A stretch of DNA of 43,973 nt. Origin: Vavraia culicis subsp. floridensis (lineage: Eukaryota; Microsporidia; Pleistophoridae). The DNA lies in contig NW_007360645.1 in NCBI RefSeq assembly GCF_000192795.1, positions 1-43,973 of the forward strand, in the 5' to 3' direction. Made by a program: the position numbers and the translations under genes. Within the stretch, counting starts at the first letter, position 1. Every line of letters starts with the position of its first letter. Below are positions 8,909 to 18,044 of the stretch, one piece after another. The notes below the pieces were generated by a model that saw only the letters and a program-made list of their open reading frames with translations, did not search any database and was not told the origin of the DNA.

Positions 8909-11815
8909 TCAACTGCGCACACCAAGTCGCTCTTTCAGCTCGCCAACGCTTCCAAACATCTCGCCACCCCTCCGCAACACGCTGCCAACACAAACACACT
9001 CATCGCCGATTTCTAAGTACCCCGGACGTTTTTTACTGAATCGCATGATCTCGCCGTAATCCCTGTCATTTTTGATTTCGGTGAGGAGCTTCACCATTTC
9101 CCTAAAATAGCAGTAAATGACATGGTCCACGTTTTCATATTGTCTGTTATTGAAGATCACACCGCCATTATCTTTCTCGATCTTGTAGTGCACAAAGATT
9201 TCATCCGTTATTTGGAGTGTTATAACACCGTACGGCTTTGTGCCGCTCTTTCGCAGCAGGAGCAGCTGTCTTCTCTGACGAAGAATGCTTTCTGCTGCTC
9301 GTGCCGTGCAATTCACATACAGCGGATGGTTTTGAAGGAAAAATTGAGTCTCGTTGGCTATTTCTCCCCTGAAGCTGAGGCCCAAAATGTTCTTCTCCTT
9401 AATCCGAACTTTTACCTCGTCATTCTCGAAGTACTCCCTGGCCACAACCGTTTGATCATCGCCAGGGTTTGCATAGCACCCACCGTCTCTCCGCACCGCC
9501 ACGCACCAATTATCACACACCCGCACGATCAGGTACCTATCGCACACCTTGATAACACTGCCCACGTACACTCCGTGGTCATCATACTCACCCACCAGCA
9601 TTTCAAACACCTTGCTGTCACACAGCCCTTTAAACTCCCTCCTTTCATACATCATCACATTCAAAACATCAAAAGAGTCTTTCTCCTGTCTCAGCTTCTT
9701 CATATTAAGTTCGCCAGGCGCGCCTTTATCGTTGAGCAGCGCTATGACAAAATTGTTGTTGTTATCCTCGTCCACCTCATCTCTGCCCATTGCAGCAGCG
9801 CAGATCAGACGAGCACAGCGGTAGTTCACGGGATGGACGAGCAACTCGTCCAGTCGATCAAATCGATCCGTGATGTTGAACGTATCGTGGTACACCCTCA
9901 GATATGTGCACACGTTGTTTAACAGCACCTCGTTTTCTATCTTGTTGAAGCAAATGAATGTCTCATCATACGTTTCCATCTCAACAGACTTGCACAGGTT
10001 TTCTCTGAGTATTTCTAACCTGCTGACGAAGCCTAGCTCAACAAGCGAACGCATCACATCCGTGTTAAAAAATGGAACGAACTTGGAAATGATGCGTGCC
10101 CTGTCACACTTTACCAGGTAATTCAGGTCTATGCCCACGATACCAAAGCCGAGAGTGAGTGCACGACGGGCCGCACTAAACGAGCCTAGAGAACGATCTT
10201 TTACAAAATATGGGAGCGTCTTCTTACCGACCATGTGCATCAGCTCAATTTCTGGGTACAGACAGCGCCTTCCAACATGCAACAGAAGACTAAACACGTC
10301 TTCAACAGAATCTTGGCCATTCAAAGGGGTGCCTACAGCAGCGACATCCTTGTCAAGACCATAACTACCAGCACGTTCTATGCATTTTCCGTTCTGGTCA
10401 TTTTCGTTCCCTCCTTTACCTCCATCTGTGCTCCGAACTCGACTGTAAACGGGATAGAACGGGTCTGCGTACATGACCCTGCTGCCAATCCCCTCAACTT
10501 CCTTCAACTTGCCCGTCCATTCGATCACACTTGAGTAAAAGAACCGCAGAACGGTTTTACACCCGGTAATAAAAATGTATTTAGGTCTCACATCCCTGAT
10601 CACACCTTTAATCTTCTCTTCTGTGTTTCTAACGCTCAGCTTTTTGATCATATTCCCTAAGAAATTCATTACCACAATCTTTGCATGGCCTTTATCCTCT
10701 GTCATACACAGATACGTATCGTTCTCCGTTGGTCTTCTAACTCCCGTATTCAGAATCACATCCAGGATAGCTGTAAATGTAGGATGACTCCGCTCACGAG
10801 CTTCTTCTTTGCTGTCGTCCATCAGTGCCACAACCTGGTTTATTATCATCTTTCTCAGCCTGTCATTTCTTGTAGGCTCGCCATCGGTGCTCACTCCGAA
10901 GTAGTAGTACAGCTTGTTGCGCAACGTGCTGCTGTCAAAGTATTTTTTAGCGTAGGTGCTCAAGTACGGGTGCTTGCTCATCTTTAAGACGTAATTTCTT
11001 ATCTTTTCCCTCAGTACAGCCCTACCGCTCGTATTGATAGGTTCTTTATCCGCGAGCTGCACGTGTCGTCTTTCATCCACAGTGTTCTCTTCGCGATCGC
11101 AACGTGCAAACACACTATCCTTCGCAGCTGAGAAGTCTTTGGCATCCTTTTCCGCGCTATGTTCCCTCAATAAATCGTTTAAAGCATCGCTGTCTTCCTC
11201 ATCTGCTTCGGGCACGCTCACCTTATCCTCAAAAAACAGATTTTCAGCGAAGTCGTCGGTGCGCAGCACCCCTTTCAGACACGCATCCTCATACTTTTCG
11301 TACATAAGAAGCTGTCTAATCCCGTCTACCGTCCATATTCTATTGCTAAACACGCCCTGAACCATCTGTTTAAGCCTGTAAAACGCTGTAAAATTGTCAA
11401 TCACCCTCTTGGTCCTGTATATATCGTAAATGCTCATCTTTTCCCCGCTTTCGCCCTCAAAAGTGTTAATACAGTGCAAAGCTATGAAATTCACATCATA
11501 TCCGTCATACAGCTTCTTGATAATCTCCGTGTTGTGGATTCCATTGTTTTTAGCGTAGCGCAGAACATCGCTGTATGCAACATACGCTTTCTCGTGTTTG
11601 TCTTCAACAGCGCGCTCTTCTTTCTCCTCCACTTCGTATATATAGTCGTATTCGTGCCCTGTACCGAAAATTTCCTCCAGATTGGCGGGCTCAGCCTCGT
11701 CATAAACATTAGAGGGCGTCTCGCTCTTCTCCTCGAACAGGTTGTCGAGATCATCGTGTTTCTTTGCTGTTCTTACACGTTTGTATATTTCCTCCTCTTC
11801 TGACGATGCGTTCAT
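8909..11815 (-). CDS. SPT6: Transcription elongation factor / histone chaperone Spt6
   Basis: Spt6 travels with elongating RNA polymerase II in the nucleus and reassembles nucleosomes. The 968-aa product follows the family order: an acidic N-terminus (SSEEEEIYKRV, many Asp/Glu), a helical core, a YqgF-like region around the segment KGVIRDVRPKYIFITG, and a helix-hairpin-helix region containing GFGIVGIDLNYLVKCDRARI. An S1-like barrel (EYDDHGVYVGSVIKVCDRYLIVRV) follows, then the C-terminal tandem SH2 module. The first SH2 keeps the phosphate-binding Arg in LLLLRKSGTKPYG; the second is short (SKKRPGYLEIG ... GEMFGSVGELKERL) and ends the protein. Yeast and human Spt6 are far longer (about 1450-1730 aa), so this is a compacted version without a long C-terminal tail. 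The start at 11815 is favoured because a CCC lies 7-9 bases upstream and the acidic tail begins there. The frame continues upstream to a stop near 12031 without any ATG. Confidence 0.9.
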   Translation of the reverse strand: MNASSEEEEIYKRVRTAKKHDDLDNLFEEKSETPSNVYDEAEPANLEEIFGTGHEYDYIYEVEEKEERAVEDKHEKAYVAYSDVLRYAKNNGIHNTEIIKKLYDGYDVNFIALHCINTFEGESGEKMSIYDIYRTKRVIDNFTAFYRLKQMVQGVFSNRIWTVDGIRQLLMYEKYEDACLKGVLRTDDFAENLFFEDKVSVPEADEEDSDALNDLLREHSAEKDAKDFSAAKDSVFARCDREENTVDERRHVQLADKEPINTSGRAVLREKIRNYVLKMSKHPYLSTYAKKYFDSSTLRNKLYYYFGVSTDGEPTRNDRLRKMIINQVVALMDDSKEEARERSHPTFTAILDVILNTGVRRPTENDTYLCMTEDKGHAKIVVMNFLGNMIKKLSVRNTEEKIKGVIRDVRPKYIFITGCKTVLRFFYSSVIEWTGKLKEVEGIGSRVMYADPFYPVYSRVRSTDGGKGGNENDQNGKCIERAGSYGLDKDVAAVGTPLNGQDSVEDVFSLLLHVGRRCLYPEIELMHMVGKKTLPYFVKDRSLGSFSAARRALTLGFGIVGIDLNYLVKCDRARIISKFVPFFNTDVMRSLVELGFVSRLEILRENLCKSVEMETYDETFICFNKIENEVLLNNVCTYLRVYHDTFNITDRFDRLDELLVHPVNYRCARLICAAAMGRDEVDEDNNNNFVIALLNDKGAPGELNMKKLRQEKDSFDVLNVMMYERREFKGLCDSKVFEMLVGEYDDHGVYVGSVIKVCDRYLIVRVCDNWCVAVRRDGGCYANPGDDQTVVAREYFENDEVKVRIKEKNILGLSFRGEIANETQFFLQNHPLYVNCTARAAESILRQRRQLLLLRKSGTKPYGVITLQITDEIFVHYKIEKDNGGVIFNNRQYENVDHVIYCYFREMVKLLTEIKNDRDYGEIMRFSKKRPGYLEIGDECVCVGSVLRRGGEMFGSVGELKERLGVRS

Positions 11816-12768
11816 TGCCAAGGGCAGTTTCAAAACAAATAAAACTTTTTTGCGCAAATTTGCCGGCCCGGTGTATTTGTGGAACGCACTGCGGTACTCG
11901 TTTGGAACGAGCCGTGCTTTCGCAAGTCTGCCGGTCCATTCTTGAGCATGCAGGAAATAAAAGAACCTCAGGTTGACCAGCACTTCCAATTCGCACAGTT
12001 TGTTCACGAGAACACTTCGTAAATTCTGCTAATCGTGTCCATTTGGCAGTGCCACGGGTTTAACGCAACCATTCGCTCTTCAACACCACGAGCCTCTGTG
12101 ATGAGACAGTAATCTGGTCCATGGTATGAGTGGAGTGCCCATGCCCATACAAATGTGCTATTATAGACGGGCACGCCCACATATTGGTGAATGGTTCGAA
12201 CGATCTTTTTCGTGGAACAGAAACATAACAATACCTGTTCGTGCTGTTGTGTTGACAGATAAGTAAAAATACTTTCAACAAAGGATATTCTACAAATACC
12301 GCATGATAAACTGTTAATAATCGTTAGAGTTGGGCGTGTTTCTAACGATAATAAATTATTTGAGCATTCATACAATTTAGATATATTATTGGTCTGTAGG
12401 AGATGCCTGATGTCAGCATCAAAACCTTTCTCCTATCACAGCGATGAGGTGATGCTTAGCGATAAACTGCCTAATGTAGCAATCATGGATTCATTACCAG
12501 CACAAAAAGAGCTCTGGTAGCAAACGCGTTCAATGCCTTCGTTCACCGGTACCACAAACTGAGCCTGACGCAACTCAGAAAATAAAAACACGATCAGACC
12601 ACCATCTAAGCTGCATTACCTTAAGAAAGCCTAGAAAATTGCAATTAGCAGCGTTTGGCTGGGAAAAGCCCAAAAATACCCGGTACGTTCTCATGCGGCA
12701 AAATGATAAATCATGATCCACTCTTCAGGAAAGACCAGAGAACACAAATAGCATAAAATGATGTTTAC
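11816..12768. other. Spacer upstream of Spt6 with a possible decayed Spt6 copy
   Basis: The Spt6 frame stays open without an ATG up to about 12031. Inside it, 11934-11972 resembles the Spt6 coding segment 10511-10549 in the same orientation and phase. The rest, 12032-12768, shows no supportable gene; a minus-strand frame at 12004-12375 begins with TTG and looks fortuitous. Confidence 0.45.
11822..11824 (-). promoter_or_regulatory. CCC start-proximal motif of Spt6
   Basis: Read on the minus strand, CTGCCCTTGGCAATG places CCC 7 to 9 bases before the ATG, downstream of an A/T-rich stretch (GTTTTATTTGTTTTG). The spacing is the same as in the uS5 gene. It argues against the 64-codon non-ATG extension of the reading frame. 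Confidence 0.55.
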
Positions 12769-13503
12769 TCATCCTCTTCTCCTCCTATCCGCTCCTGCGC
12801 TTTCCTCAGCCCTCAGCAGCGGATTAACGCCCTCAGCCTTGCTGTTCCACAGATCGGGCGAATAAAAATTGCTTGCCCTCACCAGCGCGTCGATGGTCGC
12901 CTTGGCAAAGTTCTCCGTGTTGCACGTCTGCCCTGTACTCTTACTGTAAATATCCTTTACGCCAGCCATACGCAGAATGGTCCTTGGAACACTACCGGCC
13001 ACCAGTCCAGTTCCCTTAGGGGCAGGGATCAACTTGAGCCGCACCGACCCAGCCTTTCCATGCGCAGTAACCGGCACCGTATGCACCATACCAACGCTGC
13101 TCGACCAATATCCCTGCTTGACATACATCAGCGAACACTTAGCGCGCTGCATCGCGCCACGTATCGCAGTGGCAGCGTCTCTGCTCGTCTTGGCACCAAT
13201 ACCGACAAAACACTTGCCATCGCCCACACAGACCAACGCCTTTATGCGCGTGCGCTGTCCAGCCTTGGTCTGCTTCTGCACGCTCTTCACGCATAGCACC
13301 TCCTCCTTGAGCGAGTCCCTCAGGAAGAAGTCCACGATTTCTGGCTCTTTGATGGACAGTGTGTACGTAAAAATATCTGCCAGGGTAACCTTGGAGGCCT
13401 TGACGAGATTGCCAAGATGAGTCTTGGGCTGCCACGCGTCTGAAGGGTTTATGTTCTCACGTGTGCGACGCGGTCTTGCTCGCTGTTCTTTCGTGCCTTC
13501 CAT
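12769..13503 (-). CDS. RPS2: 40S ribosomal protein uS5 (RPS2)
   Basis: uS5 sits on the small ribosomal subunit near the mRNA entry channel and contributes to decoding fidelity. The 244-aa product shows the N-terminal S5 (double-stranded-RNA-binding-like) domain at about 57-122, with RTRIKALVCVGDGKCFVGIG and TSRDAATAIRGAMQRAK. The C-terminal S5 domain at about 140-215 contains VPVTAHGKAGSVRLKLIPAP, KGTGLVAG and the helix ILRMAGVKDIYSKSTGQT. This matches the eukaryotic/archaeal form closely, and the length is typical of microsporidian RPS2, lacking the Gly-rich N-terminal extension of animals. The ATG at 13503 follows AATATTTTTTATCCCTTAGA, with CCC 7-9 bases upstream. No intron signal is seen. 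The coding GC content is clearly higher than in the spacers, as expected for a highly expressed gene. Confidence 0.97.
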   Translation of the reverse strand: MEGTKEQRARPRRTRENINPSDAWQPKTHLGNLVKASKVTLADIFTYTLSIKEPEIVDFFLRDSLKEEVLCVKSVQKQTKAGQRTRIKALVCVGDGKCFVGIGAKTSRDAATAIRGAMQRAKCSLMYVKQGYWSSSVGMVHTVPVTAHGKAGSVRLKLIPAPKGTGLVAGSVPRTILRMAGVKDIYSKSTGQTCNTENFAKATIDALVRASNFYSPDLWNSKAEGVNPLLRAEESAGADRRRRG

Positions 13504-13509
13504 TTCTAA

Positions 13510-13535
13510 GGGATAAAAAATATTTTTTTACAAAT
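13510..13535 (-). promoter_or_regulatory. A/T tract plus CCC motif upstream of uS5
   Basis: On the minus strand an A/T tract (AAAAAATATTTTTTAT) runs directly into CCC, 7-9 bases before the ATG. This is the clearest example in the window of the microsporidian-type core promoter and start signal. Confidence 0.6.
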
Positions 13536-13958
13536 TTGTGGGCAGCGAACTGAGCAGGCCATCGCATGGCAGACCGGCCGTGACCGCTTTATCGAACGGT
13601 GCTACGCCGTTGCACCGAAAGAGAAGTAAAAATCGGTTGATGAGCGGAAATGTTCACCGCAAATGCGGGCCCTTACCATTGCAAGATGGCACATGGTATG
13701 GTCTTCACAACATCCCGGCAGCTAGCGCACCTTAGCGTTCTTGATAGAATCTTCATCCAGAACCAAGCGCCATGGCTGTACCCTGGTACAGCCCCAGGAT
13801 TGACAGGTGCTATAAATGTAAATTATGCCAACGTTGTGCAGAACAAGGTAAGAGCGCGACACGTAAATTGAACTGCTACGATTTTGCTAGCAATACACGG
13901 ATGTATTACCGCTCAAACTACGCCGTGCTCAGCCAATTAACAAATATAACACGTACAT

Positions 13959-14096
13959 CGCACTACCACCAATACAAAGTACCTCTTAGCACACTACCAC
14001 CAATACAAAGTACCTCTTAGCACACTACCACCAATACAAAGTACCTCTTAGCACACCACCACCAATACAAAGTACCTCTTAGCACACTACCACCAA
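13959..14096. repeat. 31-bp minisatellite, about 4.5 copies
   Basis: The unit, containing CCACCAATACAAAGTACCTC and ending TTAG, repeats at 13959, 13990, 14021 and 14052 with one or two substitutions, then breaks off in a partial copy. It lies about 170 bases before the Glc8-like gene. Confidence 0.95.
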
Positions 14097-14262
14097 ACTA
14101 AATCTACCTCGTATCTCAGCTACGCCTCACTCCGTTCCAGCTGTCAACTATCCACAGTTACTTCCTTCAGTACTGCTAATACGTGCTGGTAGGTACATTT
14201 CTTGGTACATGTGCAACCGATCAAAACATCCATAAATGTAGGATTTCATCCCTTCGTAGAAA

Positions 14263-14502
14263 ATGCCGAAGCAGAAACAAAGGGTCCGTGATCAAAATAC
14301 AGAACAAGCTGTGGCAGGTGCCAACACACCAGAACAACTACGTTTACAGGACATAAAGGTAAAATTTAGCGACACAAACCTGCAGACCAACGAAAAGTAT
14401 TTCCTTGAGACTGAGTTCATGAAAATTGATGAACCTAAAACGCCTTACAACAGGAAGCGTATGGACATGTGCAATGATTGCAGTATGAGTGATAAAGAGT
14501 AG
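14263..14502 (+). CDS. Miniature protein phosphatase-1 inhibitor-2 / Glc8 homologue
   Basis: Inhibitor-2 and yeast Glc8 bind and modulate the catalytic subunit of protein phosphatase 1. The diagnostic block FMKIDEPKTPY at about residues 52-62 of this 79-aa protein corresponds to the conserved segment around the regulatory GSK3-site threonine (Thr72 in mammals), here the T of KTPY. Upstream, IKVKFSD at about 31-37 could serve as the PP1-docking RVxF-type motif (K-V-K-F). The family's C-terminal inhibitory helix is essentially missing: the product stops 17 residues after the conserved block, whereas human inhibitor-2 has about 205 aa. The start is supported by CCC 11-13 bases before the ATG. 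The protein is otherwise polar and probably unfolded until bound. Identification rests on one strong motif, so I am fairly but not fully sure. Confidence 0.72.
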   Translation: MPKQKQRVRDQNTEQAVAGANTPEQLRLQDIKVKFSDTNLQTNEKYFLETEFMKIDEPKTPYNRKRMDMCNDCSMSDKE

Positions 14503-15302
14503 CTTTCAGGTTTACATTGTGGTGTTGATGTCGTGCCTGCCATCTGATCACGTGTTCATCCATGTCTCCTCTTCTATTTGAGCAAAAAAAGTAAAATTAG
14601 TTCATTCCACCGTTGGTTAGAAACCTGTTCGTTTGGCCGGGTAAGGGCAGTACCAAGAATTACCATGAAGAAGAAATGTAAGATTGTTATGAAACTCGTC
14701 CGTTTATACAACGTACAAGTACGTGCTCTTCCTTTACATACCACTATAGTGCAAATATACGCTTTGTCTTACACCTTTTGCACCACGGTCATGGCATAGC
14801 ATTCAAATCAGCACTTCAAGTGTTTTTCATCTCTCAGCGGGAGGTACAAACAGAAATAATCTCAACATGCAGAGATAAGCCTAAAAATGAACTGAGCAGT
14901 TATCTTCCCGGACATGTTTGTTTAGCGTGTCTTTACGCTCTGAAAATGCCATGTGTGATGAAAACGTTCGCTATCCGTCAGGGCACTTGATATTCTGTGC
15001 AATCAGCCTTCTCATAAATTATCCTGATTGCGGCCCACACACAAAAACATCTTCCAGCAGTGGTGGTCGCAAATTTACGGTTCAAGAGTATCAAACGGAA
15101 ATAAAATTATTTCTTTGCTACTTCCACGGCAGCATTTGCAATCTAAAACGTGATCCATTGGCACCGCAAACTCGGTTTTATTAGAATTAAATTTGTTTGC
15201 CACACGCTTAGCTTTTTGTGTCCTTGGAGGTCTGTTTAAGTCAGCTCGGCTGCAGGTTCTTTCTCCACACCAAACCATTTAATTTTTAATTCCCGCACCC
15301 CC
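14503..15302. other. Spacer before the SWI3-like gene
   Basis: No supportable gene is seen. Frames at 14578-14799, 14778-14990 and 14918-15184 overlap each other in different phases, have no recognisable motifs and look like chance. The final bases (TTTTTAATTCCCGCACCCCC) form the A/T plus C-run signal of the next gene. Confidence 0.5.
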
Positions 15303-16907
15303 ATGCAGAACAAGTTCCCTACCATTGAGGAAATAGCATATGAGGAAATATACGGCAAAAAGCGTCCACAGAGCAAGCCACACTCCATAAAAACAGCGCA
15401 CAATCTGCGCCAGAGCACATCGCCGCATCCCACAAGATCGTGGTCGGCACTCAACGTACCGCATCGGCCGCCAATCAAGCCTTCTAGCACGGTAAGTGCG
15501 GTTGAGCGGGCCGCTGGTATGCACGTGGTCAAGGGGTACGTGAATGAACGTAACCGACTTATAAGGGTGCAGCATGAGAAGGGTGGAGTTAATTTCTGTG
15601 ATTGCGGATCGGTGATGGTCTTTGAGGATTTTGTGCGTGTTAAGATGTTCTTGGAGAGGTGGGGTGTTATTAATTGCAAGGAGGAGTTGCTTGGTGATGT
15701 GATTGGGGTAGAGCAGCAGATTGAACGGGCTGTTGGGGGCAGGGCTGATGAGAATGAAAGAGGAGTTGGTAGCGATGGCCAAAATGGGGATGAAAGGGGA
15801 GTTGGTAGCGATGGCCAAAATGGGGATGACAATGTCAAGGCTACCGATGCAAACAGCGATTTGACCGGCAGCACTGCCAAGGGCACAAATAAAGAACAAA
15901 CCGTAGAAAGCATAAATAACTTTTTTAAAGAAAACGATTTCACAGAAAAGAAAATACCGCCCATCAAAACATGCCAGTGCCCCACTACCGAGTCATCATA
16001 CAACCTAAAAGATACCACCATAGTGTGTGAATCGTGCTTAAAAAGGGGGAGGTACCCCGACAGCATATCACGTTCAGATTTTCGTTCACTCCAAGACATT
16101 GAGCCGTACCTCACCGACATAAGCGATGAGAATTTGCTGAGCGGCGTGCGCAGATACGGTGATGACTGGCAGAGAGTGGCACAGCATATGAATGTAACGA
16201 AGGAGGAGTGCGTGTTACGGTTTTTGAAGAAGGAGTTGGTTGGTGTGAGGGATGTTGATGTGGAGGTGCTGATGAGCAGTGGTAATCGTATTATGAGTGT
16301 TGTGAGCTTTTTGTGTAGTTGTGTTGATGCGCGGGTTGCTGCTGTGTTTGCAAGGAGTGTTATCTGTGATTATGAGAAGGAGAGTGGAGTTGAGAACAGC
16401 AGAGAAGATGGAGCTGAGAACAGCAGAGAAGATAGAGCTGAGAACAGCAGAGAAGATGAAGCTGTGAACAGCAGAGAAGATGGAGTTGAGAACAGCAGAG
16501 AAGATGGAGCTGAGAACAGCAGAGAAGATAGAGCTGAGAACAGCAGAGAAGAAAATAAAAACCATGAAAGTGATCATGTAGATGAAAATAATCAGATAAG
16601 CAGTACCAAATACGTACATGATGAACAAAATGGAACAACCACAGACAAACAAAGCGTAAAACACTCTATTCTCGTTACGAATGCCCTTGCAGCAGCACAA
16701 GACAAGGCAAAAGAGCTGCTCATCCTGGAACAGGACAAGATGATAAGATTGGTAGAAGTGATCTTAGAGGCACAGGTAAAGAAGATGGAACTAAAGGAGG
16801 AAGCGTTCACTGATCTGAAGGGCAGTTTCAAGAATGAAAGGATTGAACTGATGAAGATCAGGGAGGGGTACAAGAGTGAGATTGAGGAGATTAGGAAGGA
16901 AATATGA
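15303..16907 (+). CDS. SWI3/RSC8-type chromatin remodelling subunit (SWIRM-SANT)
   Basis: This 534-aa protein has the architecture of Swi3, Rsc8 and SMARCC, the dimeric scaffold of SWI/SNF and RSC remodellers. A SWIRM domain lies at about 50-128: STVSAVERAAG, RNRLIRVQ and FVRVKMFLERWGVINCK match its conserved helices. A zinc-binding motif follows at about 223-250 (CQC ... CESC ... GRYP), as in Rsc8 and SMARCC. A SANT domain lies at about 262-310 (DENLLSGVRRYGDDWQRVAQ ... EECVLRFLK). A C-terminal coiled coil at about 460-534 (AAAQDKAKELLILEQDKMIR and following) corresponds to the family's leucine-zipper dimerisation region. Two low-complexity insertions are odd: a duplicated 12-aa Gly/Asp unit after SWIRM, and seven copies of an 8-aa unit (ENSRED core) between SANT and the coiled coil. 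The protein is shorter than yeast Swi3 (825 aa) and close to Rsc8 (557 aa). CCCCC lies 1-5 bases before the ATG. Confidence 0.9.
   Translation: MQNKFPTIEEIAYEEIYGKKRPQSKPHSIKTAHNLRQSTSPHPTRSWSALNVPHRPPIKPSSTVSAVERAAGMHVVKGYVNERNRLIRVQHEKGGVNFCDCGSVMVFEDFVRVKMFLERWGVINCKEELLGDVIGVEQQIERAVGGRADENERGVGSDGQNGDERGVGSDGQNGDDNVKATDANSDLTGSTAKGTNKEQTVESINNFFKENDFTEKKIPPIKTCQCPTTESSYNLKDTTIVCESCLKRGRYPDSISRSDFRSLQDIEPYLTDISDENLLSGVRRYGDDWQRVAQHMNVTKEECVLRFLKKELVGVRDVDVEVLMSSGNRIMSVVSFLCSCVDARVAAVFARSVICDYEKESGVENSREDGAENSREDRAENSREDEAVNSREDGVENSREDGAENSREDRAENSREENKNHESDHVDENNQISSTKYVHDEQNGTTTDKQSVKHSILVTNALAAAQDKAKELLILEQDKMIRLVEVILEAQVKKMELKEEAFTDLKGSFKNERIELMKIREGYKSEIEEIRKEI
15754..15825 (+). repeat. 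36-bp in-frame duplication in the SWI3-like gene
   Basis: Two adjacent 36-bp copies differ at one base and encode a repeated Gly/Asp/Gln/Asn unit (GVGSDGQNGD) between the SWIRM and zinc-binding regions. Confidence 0.95.
16387..16554 (+). repeat. 24-bp coding minisatellite (seven 8-aa units)
   Basis: Seven 24-bp units with core GAGAACAGCAGAGAAGA encode x-x-E/V-N-S-R-E-D/E. The two variable residues read GV, GA, RA, EA, GV, GA, RA, so the array shows a second period of four units (96 bp), indicating block duplication. It sits in the linker between SANT and coiled coil. Confidence 0.95.
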
Positions 16908-17263
16908 ATTAATGGCAGTAGCACGGTACTACGTATTGAAGATGAATGTGTGGTACCGATCTGTGCTGAGAAGTGCAAATCATCGTTAACTACGTGCGTA
17001 TGCTCTGCATATTTGGGAGAAAGGAGGGGTAGGAAATGTTAAACAACAGCAAAAATAATGTTAGAGGAGGAGACCCTTACCATTAAAGTATTTGTTAGTG
17101 CTAAAATAATTATTTTGGTAAAGAAACGTATGCTTGGAGCGGTCCGCTTCTTCATTTCGTTTCTACGGGGTGATCAGACCGCACAGAATGCGTACCATTT
17201 TGGTAATGCTACCTCATCCCAAATAAAACGTTCTGTTTACGTCAGAATTGTTATTTGTACCAT

Positions 17264-17364
17264 TCCACTCTCCATCCACTCTCCATCCACTCTCCATCCA
17301 CTTTCCATCCACTCTTCATCCACTCTCCATCCACTCTTCATCCACTCTTCATCCACTCTTCATT
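17264..17364. repeat. 11-bp pyrimidine-rich minisatellite
   Basis: About nine copies of an 11-bp unit (TCCACTCTCCA with C/T variants) follow one another. The top strand is nearly free of G. Confidence 0.95.
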
Positions 17365-18044
17365 CCTTATCTCACACTCAACACCCCAGAACATAAAACC
17401 GTTCTACTAAACAAATATCACACGAACCATTCCTCGTCTGCTAAGTGCAATGTACCGGTAATGTCTTAGTGACACATTGATTGATACAGTTACTCCCACA
17501 TGTCAACACCAAAAGCATTCTTAAACAATTTTGTACTGCTCTGTTCTATAGAGCAGCAATCCACCGGTAATTGTACCGTTAGGTACGAGCAATCACCTCT
17601 TTCATACGATCATGCCCGTATCATTGCGTGACCGTTATTGCACGTTTTACTGTGCTGAATGGCCGGTTATTAGCGGTAAATGGTGAGTACGGCAAGAGAG
17701 CGGCAACGGTACGGTTTACCGCCATAAACGCACTTTACTGCCATTAACACGTCCTTAATACGCAACCATTGCGCACTCTTCGGTATCAAACCCGGCAAAG
17801 CACATTCTCTCTCACCAATTAACCATAAATAGCATAAAACCAAAAAAATTTGAACCACCACATTTTATTCTACAACTTACCTCTTCCTCATTTAGAACGG
17901 TGTGCAAAGTATAATTAAGATAAAAAGGAAGGAAAATAAAAGGAAGAGCAGGAAAGGAGAAAGAATGCTAGAGCACATGGTTTTGCAGTTTATGTTATTT
18001 TGCAGTACTTGTACGGTGCTGTTCTTAATTTAGTATATTTTGTG

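Larger units (their letters stand above)
13504..14262. other. Divergent spacer between uS5 and the Glc8-like gene
   Basis: This 760-base spacer separates two divergently transcribed genes and should hold both promoters. It contains a 31-bp minisatellite (13959-14096), listed separately. Short frames across it look fortuitous. Confidence 0.6.

Noticed and set aside
11816..12007. In-frame N-terminal extension of Spt6 starting at a GTG
   Set aside because: There is no ATG in the extension, and the ATG at 11815 has CCC at -7 to -9 and begins the typical acidic tail.
12004..12375. 123-codon minus-strand frame upstream of Spt6
   Set aside because: It opens with TTG, lacks a C-run and shows no recognisable domain.
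13959..14096. CRISPR-like direct repeats
   Set aside because: The units are contiguous without spacers and the genome is eukaryotic; this is an ordinary minisatellite.
15487..15494. GGTAAGT splice-donor-like sequence inside the SWI3-like gene
   Set aside because: The reading frame continues through the SWIRM domain without interruption, and the encoded residues fit the domain.
17058..17396. 112-codon plus-strand frame
   Set aside because: The second half is the translation of an 11-bp minisatellite; the first half has no motif and no C-run at its ATG.
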